A stretch of DNA of 64,000 bases from Cryptomeria japonica. Lineage: Eukaryota; Streptophyta; Pinopsida; Cupressales; Cupressaceae. The stretch spans positions 20,282,047 through 20,346,046 of the forward strand of contig NC_081405.1 in the NCBI RefSeq assembly GCF_030272615.1, read 5' to 3'. This document shows, piece by piece, positions 12,950 to 24,189 of the stretch. Every line of letters begins with the position of its first letter. Positions within the stretch are counted from its first letter, which is position 1. A model generated the notes under the pieces. The model had not been told where the DNA came from, ran no database searches, and saw nothing but the letters and a program-made list of their open reading frames with translations. A program made the position numbers and the translations under genes.

Positions 12950-13232
12950 GCGACTGGTTAACTCCATTTTCTGCTTAATTTTAAGCAGTTGGAGTGTTCC
13001 AATGCAAATTTAAAATTGTTGGTAAAGGATAATTTAGAATCTTTTGTTATTTAAGTAGAGCTGCTATTATTTACGAATTGAAAATAACCCCATGTCCCCA
13101 TGCGGCTGCTTATGAACATTTTCTGCTTAAATTTAAGCAGCTAGAGTGTTCCCATGTAAAATTCTTATTAAGGGAAAAGGATAAATTGGAATCTTTCGCT
13201 ATTTTAGTGGAGTAGCAGCTGCTTAAAAAATG
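12950..13232. repeat. diverged tandem duplication of about 145 bp
   Basis: Two copies (about 12955-13087 and 13105-13230) share TTTTCTGCTTAA, then TTTAAGCAG, GGAGTGTTCC or AGAGTGTTCC, AAAGGATAA, GAATCTTT and a terminal GAAAATAA. Each contains a small palindrome around CTGCTTAA...TTAAGCAG that could fold. Confidence 0.65.
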
Positions 13233-13930
13233 AAAATAAGCTTTGAAAAAAAAGGGGGGCTAGAAATAAGCAATGACTGCTTATTGAAAAAAAAGACACA
13301 TGGCTTCACCATATTTTTTTGCTCTCCTATTTACTTGCCTAAAATTTTGCTTATGAATTTTATTTGTAACAAATACTATCAATAATTTCATTACAAAATA
13401 ATTTAAGAAGATTGCATAAAAATAAGGGGCCATTTGACTATCCATGGGGCCACCTGCTCCACAAATTACTCCTTAAAAAGTTGAGCCGCTGCTGCTAGCC
13501 AAAATAAGCTAAGCAGCAGCATGGGGACATGCCCTAAGCTATGAGAAAAAGGAGGGCTGGAAATAAGCAGCAACTACATATTGCCAAAAATGCCACGTGG
13601 CTCCACAAATTTGTTTCCCTTTTTTTTTAACATTTTATTTCTAATTTTTACTTGTGCACAAATTATTAATAATATTATAAATACCAATTTTAAGATTTCT
13701 CTTAAAAATAAGCAAAAAAATAAATACTCATGGGACAACCAGCTCCACAAATATTTCCTAAAAAAGTTGAGCAAACGCTGCTAGCAAAAATAAGCTAAGG
13801 CTGGGGTCTCATGGAGGGGGCTTCCTAAAAAATAGAGCAGGCGTTGCTGAGATTTTTTAGGAAAATTTTTAAGCTGGTGGTCCCATGAATTTTGTAGTGT
13901 AGTCCAGCTTAAAAATTTGGGAACATGCTG
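13088..13930. repeat. composite of inverted ends and two tandem copies of about 270-300 bp; possible MITE
   Basis: CCATGTCCCCATGCGGCTGC (about 13091) recurs inverted at about 13515-13535 as GCAGCAGCATGGGGACATG, giving imperfect terminal inverted repeats around a roughly 450-bp unit. A second diverged copy follows directly: about 13230-13530 and 13540-13800 share GGGCTGGAAATAAGCA or GGGCTAGAAATAAGCA, an ACATGGCTTCACC or ACGTGGCTCCAC block, AGCTCCACAAAT or TGCTCCACAAAT, AAAGTTGAGC and GCTGCTAGC. A degraded third end lies at about 13800-13950. No coding capacity is seen. A non-autonomous DNA transposon that duplicated in tandem is the simplest reading; target duplications were not resolved. Confidence 0.5.
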
Positions 13931-13973
13931 TTGGTCTCCATGTGACAAAAATATTTAGTCACTATTATAGGTC

Positions 13974-14403
13974 AAAATTTACTTTTGATGTCAATAGGCC
14001 TTTGGTCTATGGGTGAAATCAGATGGTTTACACCAAGTCCGGCAGAGATCAAGTCTTGCTGAGTGCAAAGTTCCGGACATCATAAAGGATGAGGCCGGCA
14101 CGTGGGAATTTGACGGAATGGATACCCCTCAGTTCTTGACTCTTAGCTGAAGAGGTTTCAGCCCATGATTTGTGCCCCATATCGGATAGCTAAAATGACC
14201 TTACGGATACCCTTCAGTCCTTGACTCTTAGCTGAAAAGGTTTGAGCCATCATATCAGATAGCTAAAACGATCTTATGGATACCCCTCACTACTTGACGT
14301 TTAACTGAAGAGGTTTCAGCCCACAGCTTGTGCCCCATATCAGATAGCGAAAATGACTTTATGGATGAAAATCCTTCGATAAAAAAAGAAAAAATCTACT
14401 TTT
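13974..14403 (+). mobile_element. SINE-like retroelement with target duplications and triplicated core (copy 1)
   Basis: The element is flanked by AAAATTTACTTTT (13974-13986) and AAAATCTACTTTT (14391-14403), 12 of 13 identical, and ends in an A-rich tail (about 14381-14394). The body has GATCAAGTCTTGCTGAGTGC (14051) and GGATACCCCTCAG with CTTAGCTGAAGAGG. The segment from GGATACCC to AAAATGAC occurs three times in tandem (about 14117, 14203 and 14278), the middle copy lacking about 15 bases. The same family occurs once, inverted and with a single core, at 43.7-44.1 kb. It has no coding capacity. No convincing tRNA, 7SL or 5S head is seen, so the RNA origin is unassigned. Confidence 0.7.
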
Positions 14404-15352
14404 AACAAATTTTCTTATGCTGATCCACCACTTAAAGAGATCATTAGGATACAATTCCACAGAATACAGGGTGTGATATATAATTTTTTTGATTTGAAGC
14501 TCATTATAGCATTATTTTTGTAAATGAACAAATCCAATCATGGTGCAATACCAGCATCCCTCAAATTGTTAAGCCATTGTGTAGTTCCTCCACAGATTTT
14601 AGACTGGATTAATGTCAATAATCCGATAGCGCCAACAGCCACAATTCTGCTAAAGTTCACACATTATACACAGCTGATGCACATACTATGCTCGAAGACC
14701 AAAATCTCGAGTCATTTCATGATAATGAAATTGTCTGTTATACGGTCTCTAGCAAAGAGAACATAGCATTGTGATGCCCTGTCCCTGAGAGAACGTGATA
14801 GAGGCCGTGGAAAGGCTGTTCTGAAATTTAGTTCTAGAATAAAAATGTCAGTTTGAATTGCATTAGATGTGAATCACATTCCCCAAATATCCATAACTAT
14901 TCAAGAGTAAGAATAGCTTTTACTAGATCCAATCTCTTTTATGCCCATTATATCATACCATGAATTTAAGTATATATATTTTTATGGAATAATTAGAAAC
15001 TAAATAGTTGAAATTTCCATTCTTGTTTCTGATGTAAAATCTATACCACCTGTACAAAATCTCCTTTCCAAGCTTCTATTTATTTTTCAGAAGTATCTTT
15101 ACATAGCAAATCCCAGGTTAAAAAGATGAATCTCCTCAAGGAATTACTTATTGTACCCCAGGAGAGAGATTTTACAACCCTTGAAAACAGGGGTTGGGAA
15201 ACCAGGGCAAATGTGATACGACTATACTAAATACATATCGTACATTCCAGAGATATTTCGCATTGACACAAACTACTAGATGAAAACTCTCTCTGAACTC
15301 AATCTGGCAGAGATCCACTATATCATCTCTGTTAACAACATTAACTCATACT
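14404..15352. other. intergenic DNA 3' of BCH
   Basis: No element or gene is recognised; the 80-codon open frame at 14524-14766 on the plus strand has no familiar features. Confidence 0.4.
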
Positions 15353-15358
15353 TTTATT
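15353..15358 (-). terminator. candidate BCH polyadenylation signal
   Basis: AATAAA on the minus strand lies about 145 bases past the BCH stop codon, a normal plant 3' UTR distance. It is the first canonical hexamer I see after the stop; the cleavage site is not determined. Confidence 0.45.
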
Positions 15359-15500
15359 GCACACTCTCTCTCAAATACTATTTTGGATATGCCAGACCAG
15401 ATTCTCATTGTGTCAAAATTAACATCTCTTAATAAGTATTCCAAGATATGAAACTGGAAACGCCCATGAAAGTAACTCCAACAAATAATCAGAGTTATCA

Positions 15501-18466
15501 TTACTTAGCCTCTTTGCCTTCACTGGCGGCTGTGGAGAACTTCCTTTTACTATTGAGCAACTTTTCTAGTTCTTCACGACCACCCACCTCTTCTAGTTCC
15601 TGTAAAAGCCCACTCATCCAAATTAAAGGTTAAATTCCCTGCATCCAAAATCCCAACTATATAAATAATTCAACAAAACATATTTGAAAGTAACAAACCT
15701 GAGGTCCAAGGAAGAGACCATATGGTACACCATCAAACTTGTCTGCATGATGAAGCTGCAGTTACAAATTTCAATTAAACAAACTTAATGTGAGATCTAT
15801 TCAATCCCTGTCAGAGATCTATATGCAAAGGTGAACAACAGAGATTGACTTCCTGAGCTACGAGGAAATGATCCTTAAGGGCTAACCTGATGTGCAGCTG
15901 CTACCTTGTTCAGATAAGGAAGGTCAGCTATTGGCCCTACAGGAAAACGTCGATGAACAAGCCCATCATGGACAAACATATATGCCATACCAAAACATGT
16001 AATGCCGAGTCCCTGCAAAAAGTATAAAATGGTTTATCAGACACATCATTAATCCCATGAGGAGCATTTACTAAATCAAATCTACAAATTGGAAGCAAAA
16101 ATTCCATGGCATGATGGGATTGATACTAACATGCCTAAAATGCTATTATTTAAAAGATATTAACATACTTATGGAGTAACTCTGCATAATATTTTTTGTC
16201 ATTCCAGTATGTTCCATGGAGGAATCTCAAGTTATCAATTGAACAAACTTCAAATTTCTAGCATAGCAGTATACAAGATAGAAAGCAGTTCTTACAGCTC
16301 CAAAGCAAAGGCCTGGCACGAGGCCTTTGTTAAAGAATCCATAAGCTACTAAGGAAATGGCAGGAACAGCGTTGATGATGGCAAACACATCATTCAGCTC
16401 AAAAGGTCCTTCTCTAGGCTTGTGATGAGACTGCCAAAGAAAGTGGATGTTCAATGAGAAGAGACTAATAGAAGTTAACCCATTCGGTAAGTTTAAACTG
16501 TAAGGCATCGATTTTATACCTCATGCATGTGCCACAAGGAGGCATGCCAGAGAGCTCGGTGAGCCCAGCGAGCCCAAAACTCCATTCCAACCTGCATAGA
16601 TATAGTTGAATTCGGCATCAATTAAGTGTTAAAGAAAATCAAAGACCACTGTTTTGACAACTTCCAAAACCTTCACTGCCTTCTAGACTGCAAAAAATTC
16701 AAAAAGCTGAAAGGAATGCTCAAAGATATAACTTGCTTGAAATATTCAAAAGCACTTGATCTTGGGAACAAAATAGGGGAATTTAAAGGAAGCCACAGCT
16801 CAAATCCTTCAAGGCATGTTACATACCCACAAGCTCAGTTTTTCATTTTATGCTGGAAAGACTCATGCCCCAAATGCTACTACACACTTATTAGCCCTAA
16901 ACTAGCAGTTAGCAAAAGGAGATAGTACGTGGAAGGCAGAGCCTTGCAGCAAAATTCAGCATACGTTCATTTCAACAAGTTTTCGAAATAAGTATGCTAG
17001 TTTGAAGCCTTGTAGCCATTGCTGCACAGGTAAAGGAGTTACCCAAAAGCTGTGGAATACAAAAGTACCATCCCAGGCAAACCCTCTTGGGTATACCGAG
17101 ACCTTTCCGCTTTTACGTTCAAAGGTCTGGGATTGCATAGCCTATGGCTACTACCGTGTATTCCATGCAGCAGAATTTCTTAGCCAAGCTTTGAACTCAA
17201 GCAATCTAAGCATGGACAGCCTTTTAGCCCAAGCCTGATCAGCTCACAACCACACTAACAATAAACTAAAACATTTAAACATATCCCGTACAATCCAAAA
17301 CCTCGCCTCAAGAATCGGATGCTTTCAATACTAAAATTACCCAATGTTTTGCAACATGCCTGAACAGTAAGCATTTGGGATTTTGTGAAAGATTGACGAT
17401 TCACGGCTGCTTATATACACACAAAATCCAAATCCATAACTTGAGAAGGCGAATCACGCATTAAATCAAAACATTTAAACCAAGTTACCCAAGTTCCCGA
17501 CACCTCTCCCCATAGATTGTTTCCTTCAAACACTGACTTGCAAAATGTTTTGCGAATGTCTCAGAAGTTTCGAACAGTAACCAGAGACTGGCACCAACAA
17601 GCAAGCAACATACATAAACACAAAGAATTTGAGATTTGATGAAACTGAGTTCAATTAGAGTTCAATAATCTGTCACAGCTCCAAACAAGCACAGGGAACC
17701 CAAAACTCAAATCCACAAATTGAGAACGCTAATACACTAATGCAGACAATGTGCGCACATACCGTGGCTCCAGCTGCAAATAGAAATGTGCCCAACATCT
17801 CCGTGAAAGGAACATCCTCGCCCTGCAAATTAAAAACCAAAAAAAATTAGAGCAAAACCCCAGACAGAAGTACCAAAAACCGAAACAATAAAATAAAATA
17901 AAAATTTGAATTACAATAAAATAAAATATCAACAATCTACCGCATATATATATATTCTCTCAAATCCAAAATTAAAAAATACATAAAATATTAGGAATCT
18001 TATTCCATATAATACTGGAAAAACAAAGGAAAAGGTAATGAACAGGAGTCGATCACGGGACCTGCATTTGCCAAACAAATCTGGAGTAAACTGCGCCGGC
18101 GGCCATGCTGGTAATTCCAAGACTGGAAGCCACCGCCGCAAACAAATAAGTATACCGCTCCGCCTTTTTCCTCGCGGCCCTTTCCGTCAACTGTTCAACT
18201 CCATTCTCCACACTTTTCCTCAAAGTCTCTGCAAATTCTACACTCTGCGCAGCCGAGCCCTCACCTTCGGTCTTCGCCTCATGTTGGGCATTTTCACTGA
18301 GCACAAAACATACCCTTCCCAGCCTCATCTTCCTTCTAGAAAGCTTAAAACCACTTCTACACAACCCAACATGTCTTCTGTTAATGAAGGCTACCGTATT
18401 GTGAGAGACAGGTCGAAGGATCGAGTCACGGTAAGCCAGTCCATAGGGGCACGAAATACACGCCAT
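15501..18466 (-). CDS. BCH: beta-carotene 3-hydroxylase (non-heme di-iron type), 7 exons, 317 aa
   Basis: Hydroxylates the beta-rings of beta-carotene to give beta-cryptoxanthin then zeaxanthin, in plastid membranes, using ferredoxin and oxygen. Coding exons read downward: 18466-18062, 17822-17763, 16591-16520, 16430-16296, 16012-15887, 15755-15699, 15599-15501. Every exon is a multiple of three and every intron is GT-AG and phase 0. The start is the first ATG of a basic, Ser/Arg-containing N-terminus that suits a chloroplast transit peptide; a conserved ARKKAERYTYL follows (about residue 98). All histidine boxes are intact: HRALWH (166-171), HESHH (178-182), HDGLVH (239-244) and HQLHH (265-269, across the exon 5/6 junction). 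About four hydrophobic segments are present. The C-terminus ELEEVGG...EAK is of ordinary length. Intron 2 is longest (about 1.17 kb). No stops or frameshifts were seen, so it is probably functional. Confidence 0.96.
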
Positions 18467-18850
18467 GTCCGTGCTGGTTAACAGAGCTGAGTGCTATAAA
18501 TTGAGACCTGGTTAGGTACTTGTGTGATTCGAAAGCTTGACCTCTGGTTGAGGAATTCAAACCTGAAGTTCCTTCTTTTCTGGTTTGAGGTGGCGCAGGG
18601 AAATTGGGTATTAATAGCCCCCAATGCGCTCCTACTTTTCACAATGAATTTCAATCACCATTGTTATAAATACAATTTCTTCTGCATCTTATCTTTTTTT
18701 TCACAGATTTTGCCTACGTGTCAGACTGGGCTTCCTTCACCACATTCCTCTATCTCAACTGTGTATTGGGTTGCGTGTTTGTCCACGTATTTAACCTTGG
18801 TGAGTGCTCGCTTTTTTTGTTTTGTTTTGTTTTGTGGGCCTCTTTAACGG
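18467..18850 (-). promoter_or_regulatory. BCH 5' UTR and proximal promoter
   Basis: Upstream of the BCH start on the minus strand there is a TATA-like TATTTATAA at 18664-18672, which would place transcription start near 18635 and give a 5' UTR of about 170 bases. Further upstream are ACGT-core elements: CTGACACGTAG (about 18714-18724, ABRE/G-box-like) and TACGTGG near 18784. These are plausible for a light- and ABA-linked carotenoid gene but were found only by motif reading. Confidence 0.4.
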
Positions 18851-19249
18851 TGGAACGAGAGCCATGTGAGAAGCAGCATGTGTCCATGTGCTTTTCCTTT
18901 GGCAGGGCCACCATGTGCCCACCCGCTTTAACGTGCCTTGAGCTAATTGTCCCCCTTCAATTTCCCTTTACCGACAAACTTAGGGTTTTTCTAGATTGTA
19001 GAGATCAACTCCTATAGGTTTGTCTCTCCTAAACATTATTAAAATTTTTGACATTCTTTCTATGGTCAACTTATTCAAAAAGGTCTTATTTCATGTTTCA
19101 ATAATAAGATATATAAAATTGTGTCTTGGTTCATTTCGTAGAGTCTGATTCAAAATGTTGATGCAAAAACTCTCACACAATCGAATTCAGAAATTGTGAA
19201 TTATGAACATAATGGATTGTGGAAATCTGATGTCATTAACTAGAAACTA
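18851..19249. repeat. edge of the long tandem array with partial foldback arm
   Basis: From about 18946 the sequence (CCCTTCAATTTCCCTTTACC, then GAGATCAACTCCTATAGGT) matches about 22395-22465, so the array begins within 600 bp of the BCH start codon. At 19141-19195 lies a single arm of the foldback repeat (TTGATGCAAAAACTCTCACA). Confidence 0.55.
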
Positions 19250-19505
19250 GTTATTTAGTATCATTTAGCTATTTCTGAATTTGATTTTGTGAAAAAAAAA
19301 TTGCATCAACATTTCAAATCACACTTTGAGATCCGTCATCGGAATGATAGAGAGTGCTAGGAGATGTATAATTGTAAGCTTTATACACCTCTTGGCACGC
19401 TCTATCATCTCAAATGATGGATCACAAAGTGCGATCTGAAACGTTGATGCAAAAAAAAATCACATAATCAAATCTAGAAGCAACTAAATAATATAGTTAT
19501 GGATT
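19250..19505. mobile_element. foldback (MITE-like) element, copy 1
   Basis: Long inverted arms of about 110 bases surround a loop of about 25 bases. The left arm holds TTGCATCAACATTTCAAATC (19301) and the right arm ends GATCTGAAACGTTGATGCAA (about 19433-19452), its reverse complement with a few differences. Pairing extends outward through TTTGATTTTGTG / CATAATCAAA and inward through GATAGAG / CTCTATC. There is no coding capacity. It is related to the foldback at 44.9-45.1 kb. GGATTGTGGAAATCTGAT occurs on both sides (about 19213 and 19503). Confidence 0.7.
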
Positions 19506-19569
19506 GTGGAAATCTGATAAGATTAGTTATTTAGTGTTTTCAAGAATATAATTTGTTGTAGTTGATAAG

Positions 19570-22500
19570 TGTGTAGTGTAATGATTAATGCATGGTGTTG
19601 TTATTTTCACAATCAAGGTTCAAACTTCTATTGAAGGTTATTATTGAGTATTTGTGTTGGGATGAGGTCCCAAATATGTGGCCTCACCAGTTCATAGCTT
19701 TGACCAAAAGCACTTAACCCCCAATTTAATAGAAAGTATAAAATTTGTCGCAATTCTTATCTTCTTGATAAAGGTAAATGATTTGTTTTAATTAAATACA
19801 ATTTCTGTTATTTAATTTGATAGAAATATCTTCAATTTTTTTGAATAATTTGTTCTTTGAAATTGCTAGTCAAATATAAAAAATAACTCCCATGGTGGCC
19901 AAAAGCTTTTAATCTTGGAACAAAATAAAAGATCATAATTCATCGTGTCTTCATAATATTTTTATATAATTTGTATTAACTCTCATCTTCTTGTTAAAGG
20001 CAATAAATATGTTTTAGTCAAATAATTCTTTATATTCTTTAAAATTGATAGAAATATCTTCAAAGTTCTTGAATAATTTTGTCTTTCAAATTTCTAGTCA
20101 AAGATAGAAAATGACTACCATGTTGGCCAAAAGCTTTCACCTTGGAACAAAATCAAAGACCATAGTTCATCTTGTCTCCACGATAATTTTGATTTTGATT
20201 TTGATTGGATTACTTTTTGCATTAAATGAAGTTATAGGTTGAAAAAATGATCTTTTGATAAAGTATATATAAGGTGCATAGTATTTTGGTTAATTTCATT
20301 TTCTATAGTTTTTCTATATTTTATCCCACATTCCACTTTATTTAGAGTCTTTTAGTTTGAGACTTTCCATATTCACCGAACATGGGTGGTTGTAATCTTC
20401 TAGTTTGGAAGATATTACAAGTTGAGTCACCTCAACACCTGTCATGACTAAATGATGCTTGTTAATATGTTCTTAGTTTCAAGAACATACCTAAGCAAAG
20501 AAAAGTAAAATACCTAAGAAAAGAGAAACGAGATCACTCAACAATATGATAAAATGTTAAAAGGAACAAAATAAAAAAATTCATAATGAAATATAACAAA
20601 CTACTATATACCAAAGAAAATGAGACATGTGAATACTCAAATAAAATGTGCCAAAAATAATAACAACATTGATATACTAATATGAATAATTTATTTAATA
20701 TATAAAATAAATTAATTATAATATATTAAAAGAATGAGAGAAGAAAAAAATAAACCTTAAAACTAAAATAAAAAGATAAGAAATAATTGAGAAATACTAA
20801 GGTGTGATATCAAGAAAAACGTTTCAGAGTGTGATGAAATATTGATACAAAAAAACTCCACACAATTGAAACTAGAAACAATTTGCAAACAAATTATGGA
20901 TTGTGGAAATCTGATATCATTTAGTTATTTAGTATTTTCAAGAATTAAATTCGTCGTAGTCAGTAATTGCATATTGTGATGGTTAATACATGGTGGTGTT
21001 ATTTCACAATCAAGGTTCAAAATTATCAGGGGTTATTATTGAGTATTCATGTAACTCGAGATGAGGTCCCCTATTTGTGGCCTCGCCAGTTCATAGCTTC
21101 AACCAAAAGCATTTACCCCCAATTCAATAGAAATTATAAAACTTGGCATAATTATTATCTTCTTGATAAAGGTAGTAGATTTGTTTTAATCAAATGCAAT
21201 TTTCACTTCTTTAATTTCATATAAATATCTTCATTTTTTTTTGAATAATTTTGATCTTTGAAATTGATAGTCAAATATAAAAGATGACTCATATGGTGAC
21301 CAAAAGCTTTAATCTTGAAACAAAATAAAAGATCATAATTCATCGTAACTCTATAATATTTTTATATAATTTGTAGTAACTCTCATCTTCTTGTGAAGAG
21401 CAATAAATTTGTTTTAGTCAACTAATTATTTATATTCTTTAATTTGATAGAAATATCTTCAAGTTCTTGAGCAATTTTGTCTTTCTAATTTATAGTCAAA
21501 TACAGAAATGACTACCATGTTGGCTAAAATCTTTAACCTTGGAATAAAATCAAAGACCATAACTCATCTTGTCTCCACAATAATTTTTATTTCTATTTTA
21601 TTGGATTGTTTTTTACATTAATTGAGTTTATAGGTTGACAAAACATTCTTCTCATAAAGTATATATAGAGTGCATAGTATTTTGGTTAATTTCATTTTCT
21701 ATAGTTTTTCTATATTTCATCTCACATTCCACTTTATTCTTTAAGACTTTTTCATATCCACGTAACATGGGTAGTTGTGATCTTCTAGTTTGAAAGATTA
21801 GTTGTGATCTTCTAGTTTGAAAGATATTATGAGATATAAGCTAAGTCACCTCAACACCTATAGTGACTAAATTATGCTTGTTAATATGTTCTTAATTTCA
21901 TGTTTGTCTATAATACCATCTCCTATTAAAAGCAATAAACTTGTTTCAATCAAATAAAGTTTTCCATCCTTTAATTTGACTTTAAATATCTTCAAAGTTC
22001 TTCAATAATTCCATCTTTTGAATTTATAGTCAAAACAAAAAAAATGATCACCATGTTGGCCAAAAGCTTTAACCTTGGAACAAAATCAAAGAGCATAACT
22101 CATCATGTCTCCACAATATATTTTTAATTTTAATTGGGTTACTTTTTTCATCAAATGAATCCATAGGTTAAAAAAATGTTCCTTTGATAAAGATATATAG
22201 GGTGCATTGTATTTGGCAAATAACATTGTCTATAGTTTTTTTATGTTCCATCTCACATTCAACTTCATTTATAATCTTTTAATTTATTATTTTTGGATAT
22301 CCGCCTAACCGAGTGAGTTGTAGTCCCCTGGTTTGAAACATACTCCAAGGTACATAAGTTGAGTTAATCACTTCATTGTGAAACTTGAGGTGATTGTCTC
22401 CCTTCAATTTCCTTTCACCGGTAACTTAGAGTTTCTTTTGCATTTTAGAGATCAACTACTATAGGTATGTATCTCCTCAACATTATTAAAAATTTTGGCG

Positions 22501-24189
22501 TTATTTGCATGGTGTGACAATTAATACTTGGTGTTGTTATTTTCAAAATTAAGGTTCAAACTTCTATTAGAGTTTATTGTTGACTATTCATGTTAGGGAT
22601 GAGGTCTCCTATATGTGTCCTCGCCAGTTCATAGCTTCAACCAAAAGTGTTTAGCCCCAATTTAATAGAATATAAAATTTGTCATAATTCTTTTCTTCTT
22701 GTTAAAGATAATAGATTTGTTTTAATCAAAAACAATTTTCTCTTCATTAATTTGATAGAAACATCTTTGAATTTTTTTTAATAATTTGTTCTTTGAAATT
22801 GATAGTAAAATATAGAAAATGACTCTCATGGTGCCCAAAAGCTTTAATCTTGCAACAAAATAAAAATTATAATTCGTCGTGTCTCTATAATATTTTTTTA
22901 TATAATTTGTAGTAACTATCATCCTCTTGTTAAAGCCAATAAATTTGTTTTAGTCAAATAATTATTTATATTCTTTAATTTGATAAAAAAAAAACTTCGA
23001 AGTTCTTGAATAATTTTGTCTTTCGGATTTCTAGTCAAATATAGAAAATGATTGCCATGTTTGCCAAAAGCTTTAACCTTAGAACAAAATCAAAGACCAT
23101 GGTTCATCTTGTCTCTACAATAATTTTGATTTTGATTTTGATTAAGCTATAGGTTGATAAAATGCTCTTTTGATAAAGCATATATAGGGTGCATAGTATT
23201 CTGGTTTATTTCATTTTCTATAGTGTTTCTATATTTCATCTCACATTCCTTTATTTAGAGTCTTTTAGTTTGAGACTTTTCCATATTCACCTGACATGGG
23301 TAGTTGTAATCTTTTAGTTGGGAAGATATTATAAGTTGAGTCACCTCAACATCTATCATGACTAAATGATGATTGTTAATATGCTATTATTTTAAGTTTG
23401 TATATAATACCATCTCATGTTAAAAGAAATAAATTTGTTTCAATCAAATAATTTTTTCTATTCTTTAATTTGACTTTAAATATCTTCAAAAAAATTCAAT
23501 AATTGTATCTTTTAAATTTATAGTCAAATACCCACCATGTTGGTCAAAAGCTTTAACCTTGGAACAAAACCAAAGAGCATAACTCATTGTGTCTTTACAA
23601 TAGATTTTAAATTTTAATTGGGTTACTTTTGTCATCAAATGAATCCATAGGTTGACAAAATGTTCCTTTGATAAAGGATATAGGGTGCATTTTACTTGAC
23701 AAATAACATCAATCTATAGTTTTTCCTATGTTCCATCTCACATTCCACTTCATTTATAATCTTTTAATTTATTATTTTTTGATATCCACCTAACCTAGTC
23801 GGTTGTAGTCCCATAGTTTGAGAGATCAACTGCTATAAGTATGTATCTCCTCAAAAATATTAACACTTTTGGCATTCTTTGTATGGTAAACTAATTGGAA
23901 ATTATTTTCATTGCAAGTTTAATGAGCTATGTAATGTTTCCTTTCCAAAAAAATGTTGTTACTTTAATATTAATCAACAAAAACACTTAGTTACTTAGTG
24001 TTTTTAAGTATACAATCCAATGATAAATATGTGGTATTATTTTTCTTGTAATCAAGATTAAAACTTCTATTGGAACATTATTGTTGAATATTCATGTCGA
24101 GGATGAATTTCTAATTAAATAGAGAAATTGGCTACCATGTTGGCTAAAAGCTTTCGCTTTGGATTAAAATCAAAGAATGTAGCTCTTTT
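19570..24189. repeat. tandem array of about 1.4-1.5-kb units with internal subrepeats
   Basis: The marker TTTTCACAATCAAGGTTCAA and its variants recur near 19605, 21003, 22540 and 24043, giving unit lengths of about 1.40, 1.54 and 1.50 kb. Each marker is followed by GATGAGGTC and, in the first three units, CCAGTTCATAGCTT. Within units a shorter module with TTGGCCAAAAGCTTTAACCT, then AAATCAAAGACCATA, TCTCCACAATA and GGTGCATAGTATTTTGG recurs two or three times. Copies are clearly diverged. The fourth unit is shortened and cut at about 24189. No ORF is shared between units. The type is unassigned: complex satellite, or amplified fragment of a retroelement. Confidence 0.75.

Noticed and set aside
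16626-17238. ORFs inside BCH intron 2
   Set aside because: The intron is bounded by GT-AG sites consistent with exons 2 and 3, and the ORFs have no recognisable features.
18038-18481. 147-aa plus-strand ORF
   Set aside because: Antisense shadow of BCH exon 1, whose minus-strand frame has clear homology and splice sites.
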